A stretch of DNA of 33,021 nucleotides, taken from Lentisphaeria bacterium (GTDB lineage: Bacteria; Verrucomicrobiota; Lentisphaeria; Victivallales; Victivallaceae). The stretch lies in the NCBI GenBank assembly GCA_017462015.1, contig JAFTRX010000008.1:1-33021 (forward strand), read 5' to 3'. The notes beneath the pieces were generated by a model. The model was not told the origin of the DNA. It made no database searches and worked only from the letters and a program-made list of their open reading frames with translations. The translations under genes were made by a program, and so were the position numbers. Positions 23,216-32,814 of this stretch are shown here, in pieces; position 1 is the stretch's first letter, and each line of letters begins with the position of its first letter.

Positions 23216-24162
23216 AAACAAAGAAAAAAATGGCGTTTTTCACCTTGATCGGATGGCAGGAGGATTTATCTGTATCACCACTGCGTTTTTTCAAACGCTG
23301 CGACAAACTGGAGCAGCAAAACACCCCGCTTTTCTTGAAAAGGGGAGAGGGTTTGGGAGAGGGAAAACCCGGTGCCGACGTTCGGCTCTTTTCCCGTGAA
23401 AAGAAGTTTTTCCCCTCTCCCATAAAACCCTTCACTTTGATCGAACTCCTGGTCGTAATTGCGATCATTGCAATTCTGGCGGCAATGCTGCTTCCGGCGT
23501 TGGGGTCGGCGAGAAAGCGGGCAATCGCAGTAAACTGTACAAATAACTTGAAACAGGCAGGTTTTCTCCATGCGCTGTATATGGATCAGAATGATGAATA
23601 TGCTCTGGGAGCCTATGCTTCCGGCAAATGGTGGTTCAGCCATCTGCAGGGGATGAATAAAAACCGCAAACCGGATTATTTGAGCTGCCCTGCCAATCCG
23701 ATAAATAAATGGAATGACGGAGTCAATACCTGCTATGAGATGTCATACGGTTTGAATATCGGAACTTTCGGCAAAAATCACGTCGCCAATCCGGGGAAAA
23801 CTACGATGAATCGTTTAAGCAAACTTGGTGTATTGATGAAATTTCCCAATGCCAACAACTGCATATTCCTGATAGATGTGGCAAATTACAAAAGCAATAC
23901 GATGATATCCAAAACCGCAGAAATTTATCAATTCCACTCTTACGATAAATATTTCCATCCATTCAATATTACCGCCAAGGGGGTGCTGGCGGCGCACCAC
24001 AACAGGAGGACCAATGCGCTTCATCTGGCCGGACACGTTTCCAGTCTCGGTGTTGGTGAACTCTTTGATGGATCCGGAAAATTCACCCAAGCCGGTCTTT
24101 ATAAATATATGAATCCGCACATTATGGATACCTGTGAACTTCATAATCGTCCGAAACCGTGA
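23212..24162 (+). CDS. Prepilin-like protein with broken first leader and repeat insertion
   Basis: Protein of 316 residues. It begins [19 protein letters not shown], where FTLI is the start of a leader motif that breaks off into repeat-element sequence. After the inserted unit, an intact FTLIELLV (23431-23454) is followed by the hydrophobic helix [16 protein letters not shown] and a pseudopilin head domain. First and second leader starts are 192 bp (64 codons) apart, in frame. The start codon overlaps the LacI stop (ATGA). It lies in the fucose operon ahead of the glycosidase genes, as in the operon at 1239-5648. The intact leader begins near residue 74, far from the N terminus, so normal export is doubtful unless an internal start is used. 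Confidence 0.85.
   Translation: MKTKKKMAFFTLIGWQEDLSVSPLRFFKRCDKLEQQNTPLFLKRGEGLGEGKPGADVRLFSREKKFFPSPIKPFTLIELLVVIAIIAILAAMLLPALGSARKRAIAVNCTNNLKQAGFLHALYMDQNDEYALGAYASGKWWFSHLQGMNKNRKPDYLSCPANPINKWNDGVNTCYEMSYGLNIGTFGKNHVANPGKTTMNRLSKLGVLMKFPNANNCIFLIDVANYKSNTMISKTAEIYQFHSYDKYFHPFNITAKGVLAAHHNRRTNALHLAGHVSSLGVGELFDGSGKFTQAGLYKYMNPHIMDTCELHNRPKP
23254..23430 (+). repeat. Leader-inserted repeat unit in the fucose-operon prepilin gene
   Basis: It shares with 5229-5384 a head (TATCACCACTGCGTTTTTTC against CTCACCAATGCGTTTTTTC), the GCGACAAACTGGAGC core, the purine-rich tract and the right arm of the hairpin (CTCTTTTCCCGTGAAAAGAA). About 17 bases around CGGTGCCGACGTTCGG interrupt the left arm. 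The hairpin region is read one base out of frame compared with the 52-codon unit, so peptide identity is lost while DNA identity is kept. Confidence 0.85.
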
Positions 24163-24180
24163 AATTGAAAGGTATATAAA

Positions 24181-26709
24181 ATGAAACAGTTTATTTTAAC
24201 TGTCGCCCTGCTGTTTTCTGCAATTCTTTCCGGCGCAGCAACAATGAAGTGGGATGCCTCCAACAAATTCGGTTCCTGGGGCAGACCGGTAAGAATGACT
24301 CTTCAGCGGAAAGACGGCATTCTCGTTATCAATTCCAAAAGCAATGATCCCTGTTTTCAAATCGACAAACTTTCAATGAAACCGGGCGATTACAACCTCT
24401 TTATTATCGAATACCGTGTGCCAGGAAAAATCACCTCCGGCAATCAGGGGAAAATTTATTTCCTGCGGGATAAAGATAAAGCCTTGTCCGGAGTTTACAT
24501 CAATCTCGGCAGTTACATCTGTGACGGTCAATGGCACAAAAAAGAGGTAGCTCTTTCCTCTGCCAACATCCGCCCGTTCAAGTATTGGAAAGATGCCTCC
24601 GGTATCAAAAAACTACGCTTTGACCCGTTTGAAAACAAGGGTTCTCTGGAGATCCGTTCCATGGAGTTTGTTAAAGATGACCAGCGGGCACAATCTGCCG
24701 CCTCTGCTCAAAAAAAGTTGACTTTCAGACCTGAAGAACTTCTGGAAAAAAGCTCCGATGGTTCAACTTTTGACGGTTTCGGCGGAAATTACGCGCTCTC
24801 TGCAGAAAATCCCGCTGACGGCAAATTCTGCATGGAGCAGAGCGGTGATTCCAATAACGAGTACGAAGCCAAAAGCAAGACGGTCATCCCGGTCAAACCT
24901 GACACCCGGTATGTGATACGTTTCTATTCCCGCAACACTATTCCGGTCGGACACGTCCTTTTCCGTTTCATCCAGAGCCGTAAAGCCGATGAACTTGCCC
25001 CCTCAAGTTACCTTGACAGCGGCTGGACACAACTCGCCTGCAATCTGGACAAGTGGACGCTCAGCGAAAAAGAGTTCCGCACCTATAAAAACACTCGCGG
25101 CATCGGTATTGCATTTCATGTAAAAAACAATGGTGTCGGTAAGGCGTGGTGGGACAAAATCGAACTGGAAGAGATCAAGGAAACCGCTCCGGCAGTAACG
25201 ATCCAGCCCAATTCGCTCTTTTCCACCTTTACTGACATGAAAACTCAAGAAGCCTATCAGTACACCGTTGAAGGAAAAAAACGCAAGCATATAGCCTGGC
25301 GCGAAATCACCGCAAAGGATAATCCGCTGGTCATCACCTGCAATGAATTGGTTCCTTCCGGGGCAAAAGTCTCCATCAAACTGGAACGCAACGGGAAAAT
25401 CTTTTTGCAAAATTCCCGTAATGCCGCCGCAAAAGTCGCTTTTGACTTTCCCGTACTCGATCTGCCCGAAGGCAAATACCGCCTGACCGTTTCCGCAGAA
25501 AAAAATGGCAAAATCCTCTGTTCTGAGGAAAAATTCATCTACCGCCATCTGTCGGTCAAACTGGAAAAACCAGCCGCCATCGAAACCGTGACCGGCAAAT
25601 CCGGCAAACGGGGATTGTATGTCAACGGCAAACCTTTTCTGTGGATCAATCTCAGCGGTTTTCCCTACACCTTTATCTCTCCGGATCTGACCGTTTACCC
25701 CGATGTGGAAAAACTCATACTTCTTGCCAGAAAACACTTCGGCATCAATACGTTGTCGGTCATTGCCAACAGCGGCTTTCCCCATTACGACAGACTGCCG
25801 CGGGCGCAATTTCTTCCGCAGGCGGTCAAGTTTTTTACCGAAAGCTACCAAAAGCAGCTTGATTTCTGCTTAAAAAACCAGATGTATGCCAGAGTTTCGA
25901 CGCACATGGGCAGCGGCTATGCCCGCAAAGGCGTTCCTGACCCGGAACTTGCCGCAAAAGTTTATGAAAGCATCAAATCTCACCCCGCTTTATTTGCTTA
26001 CACCTACGATGAACCGGAACCCCGCCGCTGTCCACCGGAAGCCATCGGCAAACTCTACAACGCAATAAAAGCTGTGGATAAAAACCATCCGGTAAATATC
26101 AATCTCTGTGTCCGGCACACTTTCAAAGATTATCTCAAATACACCGACATTGCTTCCTATGATTTCTATCCATTCCCCCATTCGGATTTGAAATATTGGC
26201 AGGTTTACAATTCAGAGATGCTTAAACACAAACCCGATGCCCCGTTTGCCGCCTATCTGCAAAACTTCCAATTCGGCACCACGGAGTTTCCCACCCATGA
26301 AAATATGTACGGCAGTTTTGTCACCAATTTTATCAACGGCAGCCGGAGTGTATGGTTTTTCACCTATTACGCAAACTCTCTGCAAACGCTGACCACCCAT
26401 CCGTATGCCCAGTCAACAGTGCGTCTGATCAGCAATCATGCGATAAAACTTTTCCCCTTTCTCTGCGAAGCAAATGAGGTGAAACTCTCTCTTAAAGCTG
26501 ACAGCGACATCCTGTATCAATATTACAGCAACGGTCAGGAAGGCTGCTTGATGGCGGTCAATCTTTCTTCCAAAAATCCGGCATCAATGGAGCTTGCACT
26601 TCCCGGCAACGGAGAGATAACCGACTTCTTTGACAGTGCATGGAAATATAAACGCAACAGCAAAATCACCATTCGCCCCTGCGAATCAATCATTTTGAAA
26701 GTAAGATAA
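24181..26709 (+). CDS. Secreted multidomain glycoside hydrolase-like protein
   Basis: Protein of 842 residues with a signal peptide (MKQFILTVALLFSAILSGAA). Two jelly-roll, carbohydrate-binding-like domains occupy about residues 20-330 (the second ends KAWWDKIELEEIKE). A beta-sandwich follows (about 380-460), then a TIM-barrel domain (from RGLYVNGKPFLWINLSGFPY) as in GH2/GH5-type enzymes, with a probable catalytic acid in LFAYTYDEPEP, and a short C-terminal beta domain (CLMAVNLSSKNPASMELALP). I cannot assign a GH number. GAAAGG precedes the ATG and the next gene starts 1 nt after the stop. As the only clearly exported enzyme of the operon it may cut the fucosylated polymer outside the cytoplasm. 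Confidence 0.7.
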   Translation: MKQFILTVALLFSAILSGAATMKWDASNKFGSWGRPVRMTLQRKDGILVINSKSNDPCFQIDKLSMKPGDYNLFIIEYRVPGKITSGNQGKIYFLRDKDKALSGVYINLGSYICDGQWHKKEVALSSANIRPFKYWKDASGIKKLRFDPFENKGSLEIRSMEFVKDDQRAQSAASAQKKLTFRPEELLEKSSDGSTFDGFGGNYALSAENPADGKFCMEQSGDSNNEYEAKSKTVIPVKPDTRYVIRFYSRNTIPVGHVLFRFIQSRKADELAPSSYLDSGWTQLACNLDKWTLSEKEFRTYKNTRGIGIAFHVKNNGVGKAWWDKIELEEIKETAPAVTIQPNSLFSTFTDMKTQEAYQYTVEGKKRKHIAWREITAKDNPLVITCNELVPSGAKVSIKLERNGKIFLQNSRNAAAKVAFDFPVLDLPEGKYRLTVSAEKNGKILCSEEKFIYRHLSVKLEKPAAIETVTGKSGKRGLYVNGKPFLWINLSGFPYTFISPDLTVYPDVEKLILLARKHFGINTLSVIANSGFPHYDRLPRAQFLPQAVKFFTESYQKQLDFCLKNQMYARVSTHMGSGYARKGVPDPELAAKVYESIKSHPALFAYTYDEPEPRRCPPEAIGKLYNAIKAVDKNHPVNINLCVRHTFKDYLKYTDIASYDFYPFPHSDLKYWQVYNSEMLKHKPDAPFAAYLQNFQFGTTEFPTHENMYGSFVTNFINGSRSVWFFTYYANSLQTLTTHPYAQSTVRLISNHAIKLFPFLCEANEVKLSLKADSDILYQYYSNGQEGCLMAVNLSSKNPASMELALPGNGEITDFFDSAWKYKRNSKITIRPCESIILKVR

Positions 26710-26710
26710 A

Positions 26711-28033
26711 ATGATTTCTGAAATCACTCTCAACTATTCCAATATCATCGGCAGGATCCGTCCCCTCAACGGCGGCAACCTCGGCCCCTGCATAAAACCG
26801 GAAGATCCCGTCCAACGTGCAGACTTCAATAAACTGGAAATTCCGCTCACCCGGCTCCACGATGCCCCCTGCACCCACGGCGGAATGCGTCTGGTCGATG
26901 TCCAGCATATCTTCGGTAACTGGAACGCCGACCCGGAAGATCCGGACAACTACTACTTCGATCAGACTGATGAATATATCCGCCGCATGGTCGAAGACGG
27001 CACCGAAATCATGTACCGTCTGGGAACCTCCATCGAGCATTGCGAACCGCATTATTACGCGCTCCCCCCCAAAGATTTTGAAAAGTGGACAAATATCTGT
27101 CTGCACATCATCCGCCACTACAACGAAGGCTGGGCAAACGGTATGCACGCCAACATCAAGTACTGGGAAATCTGGAACGAACCGGATGACAGCCGCTGTT
27201 TCGCCCCCAAACCATCTTTGATGTGGAACGGCACTGCCGAAGAATTTTTTGAACTTTACCGCATCTCTGCTACCGCCATCAAAGCGGAATTTCCAGAACT
27301 TAAAGTCGGCGGTGCCGCATTCTGGAAGATAAATCCGACCTTCGGTGCCGGAGACAATCAGTTCATCGACAAATTCCTCGCCGGATGCCGCGACCACAAT
27401 GTGCCGCTGGACTTTTTCTCATGGCACAGCTACGGCAGCCCGAAAAATCCGTTCGGCATCAATGAAGAACCGTTTACCGCCCGGAAGCTTCTGGATTCCT
27501 ACGGCTTTACCGCTACGGAACTGCACCTCAACGAGTGGCACTATGTCGAAAAATGGGATTCGTATTTCATGCACCATGGTGGTTTGTCCACCATCCAGTG
27601 TGCCGTCCATGCTGCCGCTGTTATCACCGCGTGGCAGGATACTCCGCTGGATATGGCAAACTACTACACCATCGGCAGAGGCGGGCTCTTCAGCGCGTGG
27701 TATCCGTGGGGAGAAAAGAACCGTATCTACTACGCGTTCCTCGCGCTTGCCGCGATCAACCGTCACGCGGAACGGATTTCTGCAACGAACTCCACTGAAA
27801 ATATTTTCGTACTTGCCGGAAAAAATTCTTCCGGCAAGGCAGCAATACTGATTTCCAGTTTCTATGCGGAAACAGAGAAAATCGTTTTGAATACTGAAGG
27901 CAGAAATTTTCAGGTCAAAGTCTTGGATGAAACCCGGAATTTGGAAGAAATTCCCTGTCTGGTCGAAAACGACAAACTGCATATCCCGGTGTGTTCCGGC
28001 ACTCCGGCATTGTGGCTGATTGAGGAAATTTAA
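26711..28033 (+). CDS. GH39-like glycosidase
   Basis: Protein of 440 residues without signal peptide. The barrel of clan GH-A is indicated by YWEIWNEPDD, with Glu157 the probable acid/base, and by ELHLNEWHY, with Glu275 the probable nucleophile. The general layout, including RIRPLNGGNLGPCI at the start and the C-terminal beta-sandwich, resembles GH39 beta-xylosidases and related enzymes. It starts one base after the previous stop, so translation is coupled. Located between a secreted hydrolase and an alpha-L-fucosidase, it probably splits imported oligosaccharides. GH39 is my best guess; another GH-A family is possible. Confidence 0.7.
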   Translation: MISEITLNYSNIIGRIRPLNGGNLGPCIKPEDPVQRADFNKLEIPLTRLHDAPCTHGGMRLVDVQHIFGNWNADPEDPDNYYFDQTDEYIRRMVEDGTEIMYRLGTSIEHCEPHYYALPPKDFEKWTNICLHIIRHYNEGWANGMHANIKYWEIWNEPDDSRCFAPKPSLMWNGTAEEFFELYRISATAIKAEFPELKVGGAAFWKINPTFGAGDNQFIDKFLAGCRDHNVPLDFFSWHSYGSPKNPFGINEEPFTARKLLDSYGFTATELHLNEWHYVEKWDSYFMHHGGLSTIQCAVHAAAVITAWQDTPLDMANYYTIGRGGLFSAWYPWGEKNRIYYAFLALAAINRHAERISATNSTENIFVLAGKNSSGKAAILISSFYAETEKIVLNTEGRNFQVKVLDETRNLEEIPCLVENDKLHIPVCSGTPALWLIEEI

Positions 28034-28051
28034 AAAACAGGATTTATTATT

Positions 28052-29368
28052 ATGGCTAAATATCCGCATGGCGATACAAAATGGTTCAAAGAGGCGCGTT
28101 TCGGAATGTTCATCCACTGGGGATTGTATTCTCTTCCGGCACGGCATGAATGGATACGCCACTACGAAGAAATTACCGATGAAGATTATCAAATCTATTT
28201 TGATATGTTTAATCCGGATTTGTTTGAGCCGGAAAAGTGGGCCAAAGCTGCTAAAGCTGCCGGAATGAAATATATGGTCATCACCGCCAAACATCACGAA
28301 GGCTTCTGTCTTTTTGATACCAAATATACCGATTTCAAAGTCACCAACACTCCCGTCGGGCGCGATTTGCTCAAAGAGGTGGTCGATGCGTTCCGCGCCG
28401 AAGGTTTGCGCATCGGATTTTACTATTCGCTCATCGACTGGAATCATCCGGACTTTGTCATCGACCGGAGAAACGGGCCTTACCGCAACCTCCCCGAAGA
28501 AGAGTTCAAAAAGCACAACGAAAACCGCGATATGCGCCGTTATGCACAATTTATGCGCGATCAGGTGACGGAACTTCTCACCAATTACGGAAAAATCGAT
28601 ATCCTCTGGTTCGACTTCTCCTACCCGAACAAGGAACACCCGGAAGATATCACCCTCGGCAAAGGACATACCCATTGGGAGTCTGAAGAGCTTCTCAAAA
28701 CCGCCCGTGCCATTCAACCGGATATCATCATCGACAATCGCCTTGATCTGCCCGGTTCAGCCGACATCGTGACCCCGGAACAGTATACCCCCGGTAAACC
28801 GATGCAGGATGAAGAAGGTAATCCGGTGGCGTGGGAAGGCTGCCAGACCTTCTCCGGTTCATGGGGCTACCACCGGGACGAATCGACCTGGAAAAGCGAA
28901 GAGCAGTGCATCAAGCTGTTGATAGACCACGTTTCCCGGGACGGCAATCTGCTGATGAATGTCGGTCCTACTGCCCGCGGATTTTTGGATGACCGCGCCG
29001 AAAAAGGTCTGGGCTATTTTGCCAAATGGATGAAATATCACAGCTGTTCCATCTACGGTTGTGGAGCAGCCCCCGGTTTGACTGCCCCCGACGGCTGCCG
29101 CTACACCTGGAATCCTAAGACCAACCGGTTGTATTTGCACATATATTCCTGGCCGTTCCGGTTTCTGGAACTCAAAGGTCTGGGCGGCAAAGTAAAATAT
29201 GCTCAATTATTGCGCGACCACAGCGAGGTTCTCCGGGATGAGGCTTCGGCGGCAATCACCGGCAAAGCCGGAACCGATGTCGGCAACATTTCACTGAAGC
29301 TTCCGGTGCAAAAGCCGGATGATGCCGTTCCGGTCGTGGAAATCATCCTTAAAGAACCGCTTGCGTAA
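28052..29368 (+). CDS. Alpha-L-fucosidase, GH29
   Basis: Protein of 438 residues of GH29, which releases alpha-linked L-fucose with retention. Family motifs: WFKEARFGMFIHWGLYSLPA (residues 11-30), ITAKHHEGFCLFDT (77-90), and IDILWFDFSYP, in which Asp188 is the expected nucleophile (the usual WFDG reads WFDF here). Further on, NLLMNVGPTARG is also typical. No signal peptide, so it probably works in the cytoplasm. It directly precedes the L-fucose isomerase gene (27 nt gap), giving a straight path from fucosyl-oligosaccharide to L-fuculose. Confidence 0.92.
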   Translation: MAKYPHGDTKWFKEARFGMFIHWGLYSLPARHEWIRHYEEITDEDYQIYFDMFNPDLFEPEKWAKAAKAAGMKYMVITAKHHEGFCLFDTKYTDFKVTNTPVGRDLLKEVVDAFRAEGLRIGFYYSLIDWNHPDFVIDRRNGPYRNLPEEEFKKHNENRDMRRYAQFMRDQVTELLTNYGKIDILWFDFSYPNKEHPEDITLGKGHTHWESEELLKTARAIQPDIIIDNRLDLPGSADIVTPEQYTPGKPMQDEEGNPVAWEGCQTFSGSWGYHRDESTWKSEEQCIKLLIDHVSRDGNLLMNVGPTARGFLDDRAEKGLGYFAKWMKYHSCSIYGCGAAPGLTAPDGCRYTWNPKTNRLYLHIYSWPFRFLELKGLGGKVKYAQLLRDHSEVLRDEASAAITGKAGTDVGNISLKLPVQKPDDAVPVVEIILKEPLA

Positions 29369-29395
29369 ATCAATATCAATTTGAGGAAATAAAAA

Positions 29396-31207
29396 ATGAG
29401 TAAATCAAACAATATCGGAGTCAAACGTTATTACGGCAATATGCCCTGCATCGGTATACGTCCGACCATTGACGGCAGACGTGGAGTTTTGAAAGTCCGC
29501 GAATCATTGGAAGAACAGACTATGAATATGGCAAAGAGTGCGGCAAAACTCTTTGAAGAACATCTCCGCTATGCCGACGGTACTCCGGTCAAAGTCGTGA
29601 TCGCCGATACCACCATCGGCCGTGTCGGCGAAGCCGCCGCCTGTGCCGACAAGTTCCGCCGCGAAGGAGTCGATATCACATTGACCGTCACCCCCTGCTG
29701 GTGCTATGGTGCAGAAACGATGGATATGGACAAAAACACCATCAAAGCGGTCTGGGGTTTCAACGGTACGGAACGTCCGGGAGCCGTATATCTGGCTTCG
29801 GTACTTGCAACGCACGCCCAGAAAGGGCTTCCGGCTTTCGGCATCTACGGTCACGATGTGCAGGATTGCGATGATACGGAAATTCCTTCTGATGTAAAAG
29901 AAAAACTGCTTCGCTTCGGCCGTGCCGCCATTGCAGTTGCCACCATGCGCGGCAAATCCTATTTGCAAATAGGTTCCATCTGCATGGGTATCGGCGGCTC
30001 GATCATCGACACCGGATTTATCGAAGAGTATCTCGGTATGCGCGTTGAATCCGTCGATGAAGTCGAAGTCATCCGCCGCATGACCGAGGGCATCTACGAT
30101 CACGCCGAATATGAAAAAGCCCTAGCCTGGACCAAAGCCAACTGCATTGAAGGCTTCGACAAAAATCCGGCAGAACTCCAGCGCACCCGGGAAGAAAAAG
30201 ATGCTGACTGGGAATTTGTGGTCAAAATGATGGTCATCATCAAAGACCTTATGAGCGGCAACAAAAATCTGCCCGCCGGATGTGAGGAAGAGATGGTCGG
30301 TCATAATGCCATCGCCGCCGGATTTCAGGGACAGCGGCAGTGGACGGACTTCTATCCCAACTGCGACTTCCCGGAATCACTGCTCAACTCATCCTTTGAC
30401 TGGAACGGCGCCCGTGAACCCTACATCCTCGCCACCGAAAACGATGTTCTCAACGGTGTCAGTATGCTCTTTATGAAGTTGTTGACCAACCGCGCCCAGA
30501 TGTTCGCCGATGTCCGCACCTATTGGAGCGGCGATGCGGTCAAGCGCGTGACCAGTTACGAAATTGAAGGCAAAGCCAAAGCGGCAGACGGCTTCATTCA
30601 CTTGATCAACTCCGGAGCCTGCTGTCTGGATGCCAACGGCGCCGCCAAAGATGAAAACGGTAACGGCGTGATGAAACCGTGGTATGAAGTAACTGAAGCT
30701 GATCAGAAAGCGATTTTGGAAAATTCCACCTGGAACTATGCCGATTTGGGCTACTTCCGGGGCGGCGGATACTCTTCACGCTTTTTGACCACTGCCGAAA
30801 TGCCGATGACCATGATCCGTTTGAATCTGGTCAAAGGTCTGGGGCCTGTGGTGCAGATCGCTGAAGGATGGAGCATCAATCTGCCCGATGAAGTTTCCGA
30901 TACCTTGTGGAAACGCACGGATTACACCTGGCCCTGCACCTGGTTTACTCCGCGTATCACCGGCAAAGGAGCGTTCACCTCTGCCTACGATGTGATGAAT
31001 TGCTGGGGAGCCAACCACGGAGCGATCTCCTACGGTCACATCGGAGCGGATGTTATCACCCTCTGTTCGATGCTCCGGATCCCGGTGTGTATGCACAACG
31101 TGGATGAAAAAGATATCTTCCGTCCGGCGGCGTGGAATGCCTTCGGCATGGATAAAGAGAGTGCCGACTACCGCGCCTGCGAAAATTTCGGTCCTCTTTA
31201 CAGTTGA
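29396..31207 (+). CDS. fucI: L-fucose isomerase
   Basis: Protein of 603 residues, close to the usual length. It converts L-fucose to L-fuculose in the cytoplasm using Mn2+. Recognised by [15 protein letters not shown] near the N terminus, [60 protein letters not shown], and the C-terminal [16 protein letters not shown] with a probable metal-binding histidine. GAGGAAA lies before the ATG. It is the last gene of the operon; fuculose kinase and aldolase genes are not in the window. D-arabinose may also be a substrate, as in other members. Confidence 0.95.
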   Translation: MSKSNNIGVKRYYGNMPCIGIRPTIDGRRGVLKVRESLEEQTMNMAKSAAKLFEEHLRYADGTPVKVVIADTTIGRVGEAAACADKFRREGVDITLTVTPCWCYGAETMDMDKNTIKAVWGFNGTERPGAVYLASVLATHAQKGLPAFGIYGHDVQDCDDTEIPSDVKEKLLRFGRAAIAVATMRGKSYLQIGSICMGIGGSIIDTGFIEEYLGMRVESVDEVEVIRRMTEGIYDHAEYEKALAWTKANCIEGFDKNPAELQRTREEKDADWEFVVKMMVIIKDLMSGNKNLPAGCEEEMVGHNAIAAGFQGQRQWTDFYPNCDFPESLLNSSFDWNGAREPYILATENDVLNGVSMLFMKLLTNRAQMFADVRTYWSGDAVKRVTSYEIEGKAKAADGFIHLINSGACCLDANGAAKDENGNGVMKPWYEVTEADQKAILENSTWNYADLGYFRGGGYSSRFLTTAEMPMTMIRLNLVKGLGPVVQIAEGWSINLPDEVSDTLWKRTDYTWPCTWFTPRITGKGAFTSAYDVMNCWGANHGAISYGHIGADVITLCSMLRIPVCMHNVDEKDIFRPAAWNAFGMDKESADYRACENFGPLYS

Positions 31208-31393
31208 TGAATTTTAAAAGCCGACTTTTTCTGTATCAGCAGATTTCCCGCAAATAACGATATATCAGATGGCACCTGCAAGGGGAGTCTTTGCAAAATA
31301 AATATTCATTTCTGACAAAAAATAATCTTTTTCACTGTTCTCAAGATCTCCTGTAAAAGCAGCTGTTTTATGAGATAAATTATTGTTGTATAT

Positions 31394-31422
31394 TTGCAAA
31401 ATCAATAAAATGCTGATATATT
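31394..31422 (+). promoter_or_regulatory. Promoter of the aminotransferase/prepilin transcript
   Basis: TTGCAA (31394-31399) and TATATT (31417-31422), spacer 17. It lies in the 270-bp gap after fucI, which has no clear terminator and only weak stem-loops (for example TAAAAGCAGCTGTTTTA at about 31354-31370). The predicted leader is about 50 nt. Confidence 0.55.
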
Positions 31423-31477
31423 ATATCATCTTTTGCTCTACACGAGTGTGTAATTGATAATTAAGGAGTTTTGGTCG

Positions 31478-32788
31478 ATGGGAGTATTAGCCTTGACCGG
31501 CGGATATAAGGCCGGTAACAGTGTGTCTGAGGAACTTTTTAAATGGCCGATCGTCACCGCAGAAGATGAAAATGCGGTGATCGAAGTTCTCCGCGCCGGT
31601 TCGATGAGCGGAACCGATATTACCCAGATATTTGAAAAAGAATATGCTCAATGGAACGGTGTCAAATACGCTCTCGGATGCTGCAACGGCACTGCCGCTC
31701 TTACCGAAGCCCTCTGGGCATGCGGAGTAGGGGCTGGAGATGAAGTTATATGTCCGTCTATGACTTATTGGGCAAGTGCCACTCCTGTCGTTGCTCTCGG
31801 CGGTACAGTTAATTTTGCCGATATTGACCGCAATACCCTCTGCATTGATCCGACTGATATCGAACACCGCATCGGACCGCGTACCAAAGCGATCGTGGTC
31901 GTTCATTATGCCGGTTATCCCTGCGATATGGATGCTGTCATGGACATTGCTGCACGCCATGATCTCAAGGTGGTTGAAGATGTTTCCCATGCTCAGGGAG
32001 GTCTTTATAAGGGCAGAAAACTCGGTTCTATCGGCCATATCGCCGGAACCAGTCTGATGGCAGGCAAGGCTCTTGTCGCCGGAGAGGGCGGCATGGTAAC
32101 CACCAACGATCAGCGGCTGTTTGACCGTTGCGTTGCATTCGGACACTATGAAAGACTGGTAGCTTCAAACTATTCCACTGCCAGTATGAGTCTCAGCTCT
32201 CCGGAACTGCTCCCCTATGTCGGTCTGCCGCTCGGCGGCGTGAAGCACCGGATGAATCAAACCTGTTCTGCTATGGGCAGAGTGCAGCTGCGGAACTACC
32301 CGGAACGCTGTGCCGAAATCCAGAAAGCGATGAATTATCTCTGGGACAATCTCTCCGATCTGCCGGGAATAAAAGCTCACCGTCCGGCTTCTGACAGCGG
32401 CAGTACCATGGGCGGCTGGTATCTGCCCAAAGGTATCTTTTGCAGTGAAGAACTTGAAGGAGTGTCCTGCAAAGTTTTCTGTGCCGCACTTACCGCCGAA
32501 GGATTACCCTGCCGTCCGGGAGCAAATACCGCGCTGCACCGGCACCGCTGGTTCCACGATTTTGATATTTACGGTCACGGCAAACCATCTGTGACAGCTT
32601 TTTCAGAACGTGATGTGCGGCAAGATGATTCCACTTTGCCTAATGCCGCGCATTGTGAAGAATTCTGCTTTACTGTGCCCTGGTTCAAAAAATATATTCC
32701 TGAAGAAATCGATCAATACATTGCCATCTACCGCAAAGTGTTGACTAACTACCGGGAATTGTTGAGTATCGATCCGGAAAAAATTTAA
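31478..32788 (+). CDS. DegT/DnrJ/EryC1/StrS-family aminotransferase
   Basis: Protein of 436 residues, PLP-dependent, of the family that aminates keto-sugars bound to nucleotides or forms related products. Seen: substrate and cofactor loop LGCCNGTAALTEAL (residues 66-79), the PLP-binding Asp in VVEDVSHAQGG (Asp168), and the Schiff-base lysine in TSLMAGKALVAGEGG (Lys197). I start at ATG 31478, which AAGGAG precedes by 9 nt; a longer frame needs a TTG at 31454 upstream of the ribosome site. It has its own promoter after the fucose operon and is followed by a prepilin-like gene 26 nt on. The link to fucose use is not shown by sequence; cell-surface sugar synthesis is another option. Confidence 0.85.
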   Translation: MGVLALTGGYKAGNSVSEELFKWPIVTAEDENAVIEVLRAGSMSGTDITQIFEKEYAQWNGVKYALGCCNGTAALTEALWACGVGAGDEVICPSMTYWASATPVVALGGTVNFADIDRNTLCIDPTDIEHRIGPRTKAIVVVHYAGYPCDMDAVMDIAARHDLKVVEDVSHAQGGLYKGRKLGSIGHIAGTSLMAGKALVAGEGGMVTTNDQRLFDRCVAFGHYERLVASNYSTASMSLSSPELLPYVGLPLGGVKHRMNQTCSAMGRVQLRNYPERCAEIQKAMNYLWDNLSDLPGIKAHRPASDSGSTMGGWYLPKGIFCSEELEGVSCKVFCAALTAEGLPCRPGANTALHRHRWFHDFDIYGHGKPSVTAFSERDVRQDDSTLPNAAHCEEFCFTVPWFKKYIPEEIDQYIAIYRKVLTNYRELLSIDPEKI

Positions 32789-32814
32789 ACCGTTTTTACA
32801 AAAGGAGGTTTACA

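Noticed and set aside
27419-28717. Minus-strand ORF of 432 codons
   Set aside because: Antisense to the GH39-like and GH29 genes, both with clear catalytic motifs.
31208-31393. Terminator of the fucose operon
   Set aside because: Only weak stems without a proper U-tract were seen, so none is annotated.
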